Shown: piece after piece, positions 1 through 11,361 of the stretch | Layout: each line of letters starts with the position of its first letter | Numbering within the stretch: the stretch's first letter is position 1 | Origin: Tremella fuciformis | Taxonomy: Eukaryota > Basidiomycota > Tremellomycetes > Tremellales > Tremellaceae | Direction of reading: 5' to 3' | Length of the DNA stretch: 64,000 bases | NCBI GenBank assembly: GCA_032768795.1 | Contig: CP136491.1 | Location: forward strand, 2,480,001 to 2,544,000 | Notes under the pieces: model-generated | What the model saw: the letters and a program-made list of their open reading frames with translations, nothing else | The model's database searches: none | Told to the model about the DNA's origin: nothing | Program-made: the position numbers and the translations under genes

Positions 1-250
1 ACATCCTCGAACCCCCCTCGGAGCCTCAGGCCGGGCTTCAGCTCGTCCTTCTCGGCGCTTTCGTCCTCGACGACCGGCACCACCCGGATCCGCGCCTTGT
101 CCTCGGGCGCAAGGGTCTGCCGCGCCAGCTCCTCGACCATGCGGGGGTACGGCTGGGGATGGCACACCGCGGTCAGGTTGCATCGCGGAGAGAGGCGCAG
201 GAAAGTCAGGCCTGTGCGAAGTGAAGCGCGCAGGCGGCCCCTGTTCCATG
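1..250 (-). CDS. Possible 5' part of an unidentified gene, cut by the window edge
   Basis: The minus strand stays open from about 230 to position 1. One frame reads as a charge-balanced protein containing the segments CHPQPYPRMVEELARQ and KPGLRLRGGFED. There is no in-frame ATG at its upstream end, so it would have to follow an intron (a CACAG acceptor lies near 215). A second frame does start with ATG near 265 but is very rich in Arg, Gly and Ala and looks like a shadow of GC-rich DNA. I do not recognise the family. Confidence 0.3.
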
Positions 251-865
251 AGCCACCTCCCGGGTTGGCTTGAGGGTAGGACAACACACCAGCCCGGCGC
301 GGGGATAAGTACCAGGTGAGGCGTGTCCGTGTTGCTCGTCATCGTCGAGAAGCGGGTGCATCACCGTCCGCCTGCATCTCTCTCTGAGTTATATCGGGAC
401 ACTCGGTCGCGGATTCGGTTTGCGAAATCATGCTACTGGACACTAGGTATCGGTGTCGCGTGAAACACCACCGCATGACATCATTCAACGCGACTGAATT
501 TGATGAGATGGGTCTCGCTTATAGCAGGCCGACTCCGTTCGCTTTCCGGACCGGTATCGATATCGGCCCCATCTAATCAATGCCGCTCTGCAACTCCCAG
601 CAGTACAATTAACTTACCACGTCGCATGAACAAAAGACTCATACAGCTGACGGGGTCCAATTACCCCGACGCACTGACCGTCCATGCGTGTGTCCGTGTG
701 TGTGTGTGTGTGTTGCCGATCAGTGATGGGCGTTTCAAGGAGTATCGCCGATCAAGGTACCCTCGATCACCTCCGTGTCGCCGAAATCTCGTTCATGCGC
801 ATGTTCATTGAGCGTTGACATTGTCAGGTCGTCGGAAGGCGTTAAAAAAGTGACAACACTGCCAC
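251..865. other. Intergenic, no gene seen
   Basis: Only short frames with no protein-like composition. It holds a TG dinucleotide run (listed separately) and the upstream flank of the tRNA-Val 3' end. Confidence 0.5.
696..713. repeat. (GT)n microsatellite
   Basis: About nine GT units in a row, directly visible in the sequence. Confidence 0.8.
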
Positions 866-950
866 TGATCTCGGGCGGGCTCGAACCGCCGGCCTCCCGC
901 GTCTTCACCACGTGTGAAGCGGGCGCTATGACCAACTAAGCCACAAGACC
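866..950 (-). tRNA. tRNA-Val (CAC) with 11-nt intron
   Basis: The minus strand folds into a full cloverleaf. The acceptor GGTCTTG pairs with CGAGATC (with G-U pairs) and A is the discriminator. The anticodon stem is CCCGC/GCGGG, and the T arm is GGCGG-TTCGAGC-CCGCC. The loop reads TT-CAC-A, giving a valine anticodon. An 11-nt intron follows position 37, the canonical place for eukaryotic tRNA introns. Total length is 85 nt. Confidence 0.9.
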
Positions 951-1723
951 ACCGCCTGTGGACGGTGTGCCTGCGACGTGATCACTGGCGGCATGGCTTC
1001 CACCGTCCGTGCACCGTCCGTGCGAAACAATAGCAACAACACGAACCTCGTTTCGCGAACAATACGAACTCGACTTGAACATCGCCCGAAGTGCATACGA
1101 CTTGTTGTCCGCTAGTGATCAGTGCGGGCTCCGTGTCCGAGCGAGACCTTTTGTGCACGTTTCTCACTCAGGTCGGATCGGATGATACAGAGCCATGGCG
1201 ATGGCCTTTCCACGCCCATCACTCAAACGACTCTCTGCCTCGATGCAATATCATAGGTTGCAAACCGGGAATCAAGCAGTAAGGTCATCGACACACGATG
1301 CGCAAGGGCTACACAGTCAATCACGGCCCTACAGGCTACGAGATCGAGAGACGGACATCCAGTAGACGCTGCGACGGTTCACCGAGACATGGACCAACAA
1401 CAGGCCGCAGACTGAGGATAATCTGCGCTCGACGCGAGATGAGCGGAGCGCCGAGCTTGTTGATCAGCCGACCTCGGACCCGTCACAACCGGCACCGTTC
1501 TACCCCGTTCGCCCTCATTCTTAGTCACCTATTGCATCGACGCCGATGGCGTGTTAATCATGTACACCACCCGAGCGGCGTAAAAATTGCCAAAATGGCA
1601 ATTATGCAGTGTCTCTCATCTATTAAGAGGCTATTTTGCAGTCTGAGCACCTGCACTCAATTGCCCTCTTGTTCTCCTGTGCATAACTTGAGTTTCCTAC
1701 ACGCTATGATCCCTTGCATGGCT
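951..1723. other. Intergenic, no supported gene
   Basis: A 185-codon plus-strand frame covers much of this stretch (1298-1855). It is Arg/Ser/His-rich, has no domain and overlaps an antisense paralogous gene fragment, so I do not accept it as a gene. Confidence 0.5.
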
Positions 1724-2031
1724 CTACGCGGCCGCCCCAATGCCCTGCCTTCCTCTGCAGAGCAGCTGCGGCCTCTGTCCTTTGGTCGCGACGCCCTTTC
1801 GCTCAAACGACCTAAGCCCGACAACCACAGCCATCACGGTGAGGGCGATCGTTGACCCCACGAGAAATGGACGCTGTCGCAGCTGAAAGAAGTTGGCAGC
1901 CTCCTGGAGACGCCGTCGTAAACGGAGCTGACCGGTGATGCCGCCATAGAGGTAGCGTCATCGTTCTTGGGGTGTGAGAGCAGAGCGATAGGCATGTACA
2001 CGGCGCGAGCAGCATGCATCCGGCGCTCCAC
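1724..2031 (-). pseudogene. Partial paralogue of the neighbouring small membrane protein
   Basis: The minus strand reads KNDDATSMAASPVSSVYDG, closely resembling DDDDATSTAGSLVSSVSNS in the gene at 2062-2542. The DNA also shares stretches such as AACGGAGCTGACC. If a short phase-0 intron (weak GTCTCC donor, GACAG acceptor) is removed, the frame continues into a hydrophobic segment, GSTIALTVMAVVVGL, and a basic tail ending at TAG 1724-1726. This is the same architecture as the neighbour. The upstream part matches nothing in the neighbour, so this is probably a truncated tandem copy. Function is unknown. Confidence 0.4.
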
Positions 2032-2061
2032 AAGATCATAACGCTACATGGTGTCCAAATC

Positions 2062-2542
2062 CTACGACCCCGCCGTGGCCGCCTTCGCCTCCGCTCTCGG
2101 CGCCAGCAGTTTCCGCTTGCGATAATAGTGCACCGCCAACCACCCGAAGAACAGCGCGGCAGTCACCGAAATACCGATGATCACTGGATGTGAGCGAGGC
2201 CCACGACGCACTCAACGCCCGCATCCGAGAAGGTAACGAGCGGGGATGGGGCAGGCGACACCCACACCCGATTGTAGTAGTCGACATCCCCTTGACCTCG
2301 TTATCCACGCTATTGGAAACGGAGCTGACCAATGATCCTGCTGTGGATGTCGCGTCGTCGTCGTCTCCGCCAAACAGGGCGATAGTCGTCGAGCCGATGG
2401 TGCCGCTCGTTCCTGTGTACGCGGTGGCCGTGATGTCTCGCGGCCGTGGCATGGTCCCTGGCTGCTGGCTGCAGATTGTTGTGGAGGCAGGCGGACGACT
2501 AGCGAGTGCGGCGCGGGGAGCCGCCGCCGGCGCTACCGCCAA
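2062..2542 (-). CDS. Small Ser/Thr-rich single-pass membrane protein, 5' end unresolved
   Basis: The first part is Ser/Thr/Gly-rich with a run of four Asp, as in an extracellular stalk. An intron with a GTGGGT donor and ATCCAG acceptor (about 2190-2270) joins it in phase to one strong transmembrane segment, VIIGISVTAALFFGWLAVHYY. A basic cytosolic tail RKRKLLAPR follows, with stop TAG at 2062-2064. The first in-frame ATG is near 2452, but protein-like sequence continues upstream to about 2540, so an upstream exon is likely. A second, shorter copy lies directly downstream. The family is not recognised; a cell-surface role is inference from architecture only. Confidence 0.45.
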
Positions 2543-2811
2543 GGAAGGGCGAAAGGATTAGCGTCAAAGGAGCCACAAACGAGCGTCCCGGATGCCAGCT
2601 GTGCGGTCGTGTGAGAGGTGGTGATCCTTTTGACCAGAGTCTCACGGGCACAGCCACGCATGTGACCCTCTGGTCAGGCATCATGAAAGGTCATATGCAT
2701 GGTCGGAGGCTTACGTATGTACAACACTCGATCTCTTTAGGTGGTCATTCGCTCGCTCGGAGTCGCTTGGTGATTCGTGGGTCGAGATCGGCATGGCTTG
2801 TGCTTCCCAGT

Positions 2812-3911
2812 CTACCTAGACTGCTATGGGTATCAGCTATGATCCACAAACAAGTAGATGGGCGTACCCACATGCCGGGTCCGGCGGGACCGCCAACTCT
2901 GGTACCGTTCGGCCCCCCTTCGCGTCGACGTGAACGCGCGTCAGTCTGCGGGCGTCGGGAGCCGCTCTTTGACGCTTCGGCACGTCTTTCCTTGGCTTCT
3001 TGGGCAAGCTGCGCGGCATAGCGTTCCTCTTGTCGCGCCTTGTACAGCTCCAATCGTACGGCCTCGGTGGCTGTGGCCAACTGCGTCACTCGGATCTCGT
3101 CGTGGAGCGCTTGAAGCAGATTAGCGGCGGTGATAGCCCTTATGCGTCAGCATGTCCCTTCGCTACATGGGCAAGCGTACCAGTTCTGGACGCTGGTATG
3201 CAGGGTTGGGAGAGCGTTTGGGCGCACGTCCCGCCCGGCGACCCAGTCCACATGCAAGATCTTCCCGTGATGGTACATCTTGCCCGCAAGCAGTCCGGCG
3301 TTTATGACATCGATGATGAGGTCCTCGAGCGCTCGCTCGCAGGACATCTCGAGAGCCCCCAGGAGCTCAGTGTAAGGCAGGGTCTGTCGCATCAGCTGTT
3401 CGCCGAGCAGGCCGAGGGCTGCGTACACGATTGTGGCTCGCCAGGGTCATCAGCGTGAGGTGTTTGAGCTTTGTCTCCTGAGCCGGCGATAGAGCAGGGA
3501 AGGAGGAGGACCGTTCTGCAAGTTATCCGCGAGCCCGAATCGCATCATGGCATCACGGACCCCGATAGTGGACCCAGATACCATATGCGAAGAGATGGAG
3601 CAGCGCAAGAGGTCGGCCCTCGTCGACGTTGGCGAGCTGACCGTCAGCTGCGTCCCATAGAGTTGAGATGAATAACCTTACCTCTTGAATGCTGGGTACG
3701 TCCAAGAGCTCCGCGAAGACGTAGACACCGGGCTGTGCGTCAGCTCGCCTGCTCCTCCTCCTTTGGACATAAAGAGAGGTATCCACAAGTGGGATGAGGG
3801 GGAACGTACCGCTGACGTGGCGTCTGTCGCAACTTGGGCCGCTGCCGCTCCTCTTGCGCTCTTTGCAAGTAGGACGAACGGCTCCAGCTTGGCCGAGAGG
3901 TCGTTGTTCAT
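2812..3911 (-). CDS. CSN7: COP9 signalosome subunit 7 (PCI domain)
   Basis: CSN7 is a scaffold subunit of the COP9 signalosome, which removes NEDD8 from cullins in the nucleus and cytosol. Six exons can be joined in phase from ATG 3909-3911. The N-terminus reads MNNDLSAKLEPFVLLAKSA and PGVYVFAELLDVPSIQE. The core reads FPALSPAQETKLKHLTLMTL, then LPYTELLGAL and ALEDLIIDVINAGLLAGKM, then HVDWVAGRDVRP. This is the winged-helix part of the PCI domain as known from CSN7 and eIF3/proteasome relatives. A C-terminal coiled coil (TEAVRLELYKARQEERYAAQ) follows, then a basic tail, ending at TAG 2812-2814. The start lies 189 bp from the divergent BRD8-like gene. Confidence 0.8.
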
Positions 3912-4100
3912 CACCGTTGATGATGAGGAAGTGGAAAAGGAATCCAACATGCAACCTGTCCTATCCTCGGCCTGATGGCCGGCCTCGACAACGAGACGCA
4001 CGTGAATCTTTATTCGCGCCTCCCACCTGTATCCTCTTACAACGGAGATGAGATGAATGGTCTTGCCTTTGTGTTTTGACGCACTTCTTGGAAAGACGAG

Positions 4101-6529
4101 ATGGCAGAGGTGCAGACGGTCGAGCAGGAGGCAGCGTCCCGCCTGACAACCCAGGAGAAGCTGCTCCTCGCCCAGGCTGTGCACAAGGTCGGCGCTGCCA
4201 ACTGGCCGGCTATCTCCAAGCTGCTCGTCTCGCATCCATGTTGCAAAGCTCGGCCGGGGGAGCTGTTCACACCCGAGGCATGCGAGGCAGAGTACGTGGG
4301 GTTGATGCAGACCATAGGGCAGAACGTGTGAGCATCGCTCACCACATGCCAGGGCGGGTCAAGCTGACTGCAGTCCGGCCGAGGGAGGTGCCAAACCTCA
4401 AGGCGCGTTCCTCCAATACTCAAGCTTGTCTCGCTGACCCACAGCCAAGGTCCATCTTCGCCTCGCCCAGACTTTCTACGTCGCTCGTATGGAGGAGCTC
4501 AAGTCGACCATTGCTGCGATCGAGACGCGCTTCACGGCGCTCGTCCAGGAGATAAGCGACATCAAGGCTGGTAAACTCGATGCGGCCATGTTGGCGGAAC
4601 TCCGAGCGGTGTTGGAGAGAAAGTATGGCAAAAAGCTGCTTGATAGCTGGGTGCCGCATCCAGAAGATATTGCCAAAGCCGTGGAAGCTGGACCGCCTAC
4701 CGATGACGAGCTTGCAAAGGCAGCCGAGCCGACTCCAGTCGCGAGTTCTTCTCCTTCGACCCCTATCGCGAAGTCTTCTTCTTCGACCCCTGTCGCGATG
4801 CCTGTCCCGGAAGAGCCCACTGTGGAAGAAGAGGAGGCCAGGACTGAAGTTGACGAGGAGATGTCGGAAGCAGTAGTAGCAGAACCGGAAGCACAACCCG
4901 AACCCGAGCTAGAACCCGAGCCAGAACCCGAGCCAGAACCCGAGCCGGAACAAGAACAAGTACAAGAACCAGGACCAGAACCAACACCAGAGCCAGAAGC
5001 ACAACCAGAACCAGAACCAGAACCAGAAGCAGAACCAGAGATTGCAACACCGGTGGCAGTGGCGGCAGAGGAAGAAGAAGAAGAAGATGAGAGAGAGAAA
5101 GAGAATGAAGAAGACCAAGAAGATCAAAAAGAATCAATCCAGGAGCCGCAGGAGAGTGATCAACCTGAAGACTTCCCAGCAAAGGAAGAGGCGAAAGATG
5201 CCTCGCCTGTCCCTTCGGTGCATTCCGAACTCACTCCCGAGCCCTCCTCGCCACCGTTATCCGCTGCGCCTCCAGTAGCCGCAGAGTCAGAGCCAGGACC
5301 GTCAACAAGACGAGGGAAGCGGAAGGCATCCCTACCGTTGCAAGAACCACCCAAATCAAAGCGCACAACCAGGAGAGGAGGAAACTCTCCCATGCCACCT
5401 CCCGAGGTCCCGTCACCTGTCGCTGAACCGGAAGACGAGGCAGCCTCTGAGCCCGAAGCCGAAACCGGAGCAGAGGCGGTAGAGGCGGACGAAGAGGACG
5501 AGCGACCCAGATCGTCGCGGCGTCGAACGCAGCGCAACTCAGTGGCGAGAAAGGAGTCCCCAGCACCTTCGACAACGCGCACTCGTAATTCGTCTCCGGC
5601 TGCGTCGCGCCGAACGCCATCCGTCATGTCGCGTCAATCCGCCACGCCCGTCCCAGAGGAAAAGCCCAGGCGAGGACGTCCTCCGCGGAATAGTCGAGTC
5701 ATGCGAGATGAGATCGTCAGCAAATCAGTACGGGAGCAGACAGTCGAGTCGGTCAAGGAGGAAGAGGAGGAGGAACGCCCGACCACGCGACCGACCCGCA
5801 AAAAGGCAGCTGCAGAGGAGACGCCTGCTAGAGAAGAGAAGAAGGCTCGAGCGGGTGCCAAGCGTGAGTATCCTCATACTTATCCGGATGGCGATTGTAG
5901 CTGACAGGCGATCTTTTCAGTGAGACGAGATCACGCCGAGGATGACGCATCTGCCACCGGTGATGGCGAGCTTGAAGAACCTGACAAGGACGAAGGGCGT
6001 ACGACCAGGGCGAGCGCGTCGGAACAGCCCGCCGAGACTCCTGTGCCGTCTTCCAGACGAGCGCCCCGCGGCAGCTTGCCAAAGGAGCAGAAAAACGCTC
6101 AGAAGATGTTGATTTCGTTGTTGGAGCAAGTCAATCAGCACAAGTGGGCCCCGGTTTTCATGAACCCGGTCAAGAGGGTGAGCCGTTACCAAGACTCAGA
6201 AGGGCTTGAGGAAGCTGAGGAAACAGTCTGATGCAAGCGACTATTACGATATCATCAAGCGTCCCATGGATCTCAAGCAGGTCCGTACGAGGATCAGAGA
6301 GGGCATCATCACGACGATTGCAGAGTGTGAACGTGACATCCTCCTGATCTTTGCGTGGGCAATTTGTCATCGATCAATCCGCACAGTGCTGACAGTAAGA
6401 AACGCCATGATGTACAACAATGAGGGCACCGAGGTCTACGAGATGGCCGAGAACATGCTCAAGAGCGTCGAGTCTACCATTGCGCATTTCCGCTCGATGC
6501 AGCACGAGATGAGTCGAGAGGGGCGGTGA
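4101..6529 (+). CDS. BRD8-like bromodomain protein (NuA4 complex)
   Basis: The N-terminus ([20 protein letters not shown], then [14 protein letters not shown]) matches the SANT-like start of BRD8. After an intron comes a coiled coil ([20 protein letters not shown]). A long low-complexity region follows, with about 35 alternating Glu-Pro pairs near 4890-5040, acidic blocks and basic NLS-like blocks. The C-terminus is a bromodomain: [34 protein letters not shown], then the acetyl-lysine-binding Asn region [16 protein letters not shown]. Introns near 4329, 5865, 6178 and 6353 join in phase. BRD8 is a subunit of the NuA4 histone acetyltransferase, and nuclear acetyl-lysine reading is the inferred role. 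The SANT-plus-bromodomain pairing separates it from BDF1-type double-bromodomain proteins. Confidence 0.7.
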
Positions 6530-6845
6530 GGGGGAGGGGAAGGACGGATGACAGTAACAGCAACGTCACCTGTAGCCAAAGAGAACAGAAGAGCAGCTAT
6601 CACATGCTGGTTGGTATGCAAGCCCTCCGCTTGTACAGTTGCACCAGCTGGCGTTCGCTTTGCGCTAAGACTCTCGGCGGTACCATGAGTAGTTATGCGT
6701 AGTTATGTAGTTAGTGAAGGCGGTGCCTGAAAAGACGAAAGTACGCGAGAAACGCGTCGTGCAATGTGTCCGTTATAATCGATCTTGTGAATAGACTCTT
6801 CGAGTTGCTGAGGTGCCATCGCAAGCGCAAGACCGAGCAGGCAGC
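6530..6845 (+). other. Intergenic between BRD8-like and RNase H2B genes
   Basis: No protein-like frame. It holds the 3' flank of the first gene and the promoter of the second, both on the plus strand. Confidence 0.5.
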
Positions 6846-8097
6846 ATGGACCACATCACCATCCTGCCCGAGGGTGCGTGCTTCGTGTGGCTCTCACAAC
6901 GGCGCTAAACACTAGATGTCGACCTCTCCGAACCTCAGCGATACCTCCGCCTCCCACACCCCCGGACCGGCCAGCCTCAGCTATATCTGCTCACAGCGAC
7001 GGGCGTGCTCGAGGTCGTCCGGCTCCAAAAGGGCAGGACGTGGTTCCTCCCACCCGGCACCGTGCAGAGTGAGCCCCGCCTTTACCTACGGCGAGATCCG
7101 AGTCCAGTGTGGGGAAGTAGCTGACTCGAAGCTGGCTCGATCCTGCTGCACATACCCGTCGACCCGCTCTTCCTTCTTGTCCCCATCCTCCTGCTCCTCG
7201 CGGGCGCGAACGCGAACGCGAGCGCGTCCGCCTCCACGCCCCTGGCGGCCGAACCTACGGCGCCGTTCCAGCCGCTCGCGGACCTCGTCGCTGCCGCCTC
7301 GACCCACCCGGCGTTCGGGCTCGCGCCTGCTTTCTCGCCAGAGGGGAAGACGGAGGGGTACAACGCGGACGTTGCGCGGCTGCTAGCTCACAAGCCCGTC
7401 AGGCGGACATTTCGTCTCGCGTGCGAGAGGAAGCGTGCGTCTCCTCTCTACCCCCGCCTGACGCGTCGCTGAGCTCCAGTCGTGCCCTCCGCCGCACCGC
7501 CCTCTCCGCCAGCCGACGACGCTACACCTGCCGCGACGAGCAGAGGGCGTGGCACGGCGTACTACCGCCCGAGTGTCCCGCGACTGGTCCATCTCCTTCG
7601 GGGCAAGGTGGAGCACATGGCCCATCCGGGCCAGTGGAACAAGTTCGACCACCTCGTGCGCGCACAACACCGCGATGGCCTCACCGGGCCGGGCGAGGCG
7701 ATGGACGAGCTGCGCGCACAGGCAAGACGGAAGAGCGCGATGGAGCACCTGGGACAGTGGCTGCCCAAGCCCATCATGGACGCCTTGGAGAGCACATATG
7801 AGTACGCGCGCTCACTGCTGTTTCTTCGTGGTCTGGAGCTGACAGCAGCTTTGTCCAGCTCAGGGATTACCTCGCCAATAGGACGGCGGCCGCCGCGGCC
7901 GCAGCTGCACCTGTGATCAGTGAGAAGCAGGCCGGGCCCAAAGCAGGGGCGAAGCGCAAGGCCCCGCCCGCCTCACGAGGCGTCGAGGTGAGTGTTAGCG
8001 CGTCGAGGTGAGGCAATCTGACAGCCAGTCGCTGAAAAAGGTCAATACGACCTCGATGAGCAAGCTCACCAGCTTTTTCAAGCCAAAGGACAAGTGA
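6846..8097 (+). CDS. Ribonuclease H2 subunit B
   Basis: RNase H2 removes ribonucleotides from DNA, and subunit B links the complex to the replication clamp. The first coding exon is 28 nt (MDHITILPE) and joins DVDLSEPQRYLRLPHP across an intron. Two further exons carry the family core: LLHIPVDPLFLLVPILLLLA, then HPAFGLAPAFSPEG, then RPSVPRLVHLLRGKVEHMA. The protein ends SKLTSFFKPKDK, with LTSFF resembling a PCNA-interacting (PIP) box, which RNase H2B is known to carry. Stop is at 8095-8097. The GC-rich middle exon (about 7190-7380) encodes an Ala-rich insert. Converges with GWT1. Confidence 0.7.
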
Positions 8098-8320
8098 CCC
8101 CACAGGACCGTCCCCCAGTTGCGATCATGCCTGCATCTTTCGGGTCTCTAGGCAGACCAGGCAGCCGGCGCGTCGCACGGTTGATGAGTCTCATTCAAGA
8201 ACGGACCGCAGCCCGCAGTTACAGCTGTAGGAAGGATCTGTCGCCGTGACATGCCGTGCACTTCTATATGACACCAAGATGCCCAATGCCCGATGCATAA
8301 TCAGATGCCGTCCATGCAGC

Positions 8321-10303
8321 CTATAGGCGAAGTCTGACCCCCCTCCCCACCCACGCAACGGCACAAACACCGATGCTGTACAGCAACAGCACGCACATAC
8401 TGAGGCCAGTCCCCGCATACATCGTCTGCATCGACACGTTGACGAGGCCCGTCGCCAAGTTGGCGACGAGAAACACTGCCAGCCCATTCGCATTGATCGC
8501 TCCCAGCAGGCGGGGACACGCTCGGTGAGCCAGCGGCGTGGGGAAGAGCTGCAGTCCGATGGCGAGGTAGCCGAAGAGGAACGTGGTGTTGTACGCCGCA
8601 ATCCAGAGGACGTATGCAAGGTTTGCCTGGAGATAAGCATCGCTCGGCGGCGTCCACGGCTTGCAGACCACTGACCAAACGTCTCGAAACATCCATGCCA
8701 GCGATCCGGAGGCCCCAGAGCCCAAGCCACAACACGACAGCATTGCTGAACAGCTCGAGCGCCAATTCGGTGCGCCTCTTCTCGAAGTGCGCCTCGGCGG
8801 CCTTGCCCGCGTCGCCCTCCCCGAGGCGGGTGGCAGAGGTGGTGAGGCGAAGCACCTGCTCGCCGAGCGCCAGGCCGGCCAGGTAGATCGCGGCGTATCC
8901 GGGCAGCGAGACCAGCCCCTCCTTGTTCAGCCCGACGAGTCCGACTCGCGCCGGCGAGAGGATCCAAGCTTGCAGACCGAGGAAGCGAAGGGCGCATTCG
9001 TGGGCTGCCAATCAGTCTCGCACATGTCAGATATGTCCGTCCAGCTGACCACACGCCAGCACGACAGAGAGGAGTGACCACGACATGCGGTAGACTCTGA
9101 GAGGGCGGAGGATGACGCCGAAAACGGGGAGAAGGCCAAGCGTGAAGAAGAAGTTCCAGTGGACCCCGTACTCTGTCACATGTTCCTGCCATCAGCCTAG
9201 TATCGTCTCTCATACGACTGAGCTAACGGGGTATTCCGCGCCCTTGACCATGATGACGCGGACCACACCAAGGATGAGGACGGGGAGAGACTTTCGTACT
9301 GCTCGATACACGTCGGCGTAGAATGTCCCAGTCGTATATGCTAGGGATTTCGGCGAGATGAGTCCGAGGGAGAAGACAAACGACCCGACTCCAACGTCCA
9401 TCTGCATTCAGTAACAAGAATCGAGGGACGACTCACAAGGCTGGTGCCAAAGTTCTCGCATTTCCCTTGAGCTCTCGGGAAGACGGGAAAGTCGACGGCA
9501 AGAATACAGTGCACGGTCATGATCATCATATGTGCCCGATATACAGTCAAGAATGGCAGCCGCGCCTCTTGGCGAGCCCCTGCCGCTGCGCTCGCCTCGT
9601 CGGCGATCTGCCGTCGTGGCAGGCGCGAAGGGTCTCCGTCGAATCCAAATGTCGCCGCCTCGGGCGTGGACAGTATGCTGATCCCCACATGCGTGTGCGT
9701 GCTCGGCGTGGGCGAGTGCCGTCTCTTTCGGGATGAAGAGGGCGCATCATCCTTGACGGACAGGCCGGACGAGGTGCGCGAGATGTCCGCGGCAGGCTGC
9801 AGGACCTGCGAGGGGAGCCGGGCGTGGTTGACGGAACTGGAGCCGGACGAGAGGGTGGAGATGGGCGAAGAGAGATATGCACGGTCGGGTCGGGCGGGGA
9901 CAGACGGCTCCTCGTCCGAGTCGCTCTCTTCGAGCCATTCGCCCTTTGGCTTTGCCCGTTGCGTGCCGTCATGCGCAACGGCCCGAGTCGGGCGGAAGGC
10001 GTATAATATGGCAGCGAGCGAGAGGAGGGCGACGTTGACGAGGAGTGCTTGAGACGAGAGGACGGTGACGGCGACGAGGAGAGGCAGCGCGAGCGATGCG
10101 TACTCTGCCGACAGCGCCGCTGGACGGCTGTACGAGCTGAGCACGGCATACAGGGCATACCCAGACTGCTCATCAGCTGTGCGGGTGGACTAGTTGGCCT
10201 GCAGACTTGCCAGGGCGGTCAACGAGGTCAGGTTGATGCTCCATATCGACTGCCCCAGGTTGTCGCTCACAAATGCCTCCTTGGCCAGCTTGTATCCCTC
10301 CAT
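8321..10303 (-). CDS. GWT1: GPI inositol acyltransferase GWT1/PIG-W
   Basis: GWT1 acylates the inositol of glucosaminyl-phosphatidylinositol in the ER membrane, an early step of GPI-anchor synthesis. From ATG 10301-10303 the protein begins [18 protein letters not shown] then IWSINLTSL, a close match to known GWT1 N-termini. Next come several hydrophobic segments, a Ser-rich loop, the family block [20 protein letters not shown] then DFPVFPR, and later [20 protein letters not shown]. The C-terminal membrane segments include [20 protein letters not shown]. Stop is at 8321. At least five introns are needed. The first is a GC-AG intron (10166-10210). All membrane topology is inferred from hydrophobicity. 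Confidence 0.85.
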
Positions 10304-11361
10304 CTCGCCATCGCCGTGCTCTGTTACAATCCGACGCGGTCAAAATCAGGCCCGTCGTCGTCGCGGGCAGCTTTCGTCACGTGAGCAACTCGACGAGGGA
10401 GTAGCGATGCAGAGAAGACACGAGCACAAATATCATACCATGACATGCGGGGAACAGCCTTAGCACATCTTGGTCGAGTCTCATTGAGACCATGCTCTAC
10501 TTCAATCAGTAGTGTGGTTGGTCTCCCGACGTACGATGACATTTACGTCTATCGACACACAATTCATCACGCATCCACCCAGCGGTCTCAACTTATGTCT
10601 CAAGCCACTACTGATAACCCTCGCCCTCGGCTTCATGGCTCCCGCATGGAGTAGTGATGGGCGATGACACAAAACCACACTTGTATGTCTTTGGCAGCGG
10701 ACGAACTTCGCTCATTTACAGCTTATCCCGCTTCACCATGAGCCTGACGATGCGCAGTCAACTGCTCGTTGACCCGTCGACTGAGGATCCCCCGGAGACA
10801 CGCCTTTCAGGCTGCGAGGACTCTCAAAGAGACACAAAGCGTGACTGAGGGGTGTACAGCAATCCGAGTGAGAATGACGAAGAGCTTGGGACGCCCCGTT
10901 GTGATCCGGCGAGAAGAGGGAGAAGACGGGCAAGGTGAAAGAGTGGATCGTCAAGTGCGCAATGATGAATGAGGGAGAGCAGAAGCGAGACGACCAGCGG
11001 GAACGAGCGCCGCAGACTCATTGTCGCGCAGACGTGGGCAGTGTTGCCTTGTTGTTGCGATACGCCCAGGTATGATCGGGGTCATATTGATGACGATGCC
11101 GAAGCCAGCCTTGTCGCATGCATCGAGGCAGCGGATATCGATGATGCCTGCCTGCCAGCCATTATCTTGCGCTCCTCGTCATCTGGACATGTCTGCTTCG
11201 ATAGCAAGAAGCAAGAGACGCAGCTAGCTAGCTACAGCTACAGGAGTAGGAGCGTAGAGGCGGATAACGCCGCAATCTCCGTTCGGAGGCGGAATTTTGC
11301 GACTGGGAGTTCAGTTGCAGAGATGAGATTCGTTTCTCAAACTCGAACTGCAACTACGAAA
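10304..11361. other. Divergent promoter region of GWT1 and GAR1
   Basis: About 1.06 kb separates the two start codons. Short frames on both strands lack protein-like composition. No RNA gene was recognised. Confidence 0.5.

Noticed and set aside
1298..1855. 185-codon plus-strand ORF
   Set aside because: No domain, low-quality composition, antisense to the small membrane-protein paralogue.
4763..5182. Leu/Val-rich minus-strand ORF resembling many membrane helices
   Set aside because: Antisense shadow of the Glu-Pro repeat in the BRD8-like gene.
8191..9213. 340-codon minus-strand ORF overlapping GWT1
   Set aside because: Different frame from the conserved GWT1 exons, Arg/Ser-rich, and created by reading through GWT1 introns.
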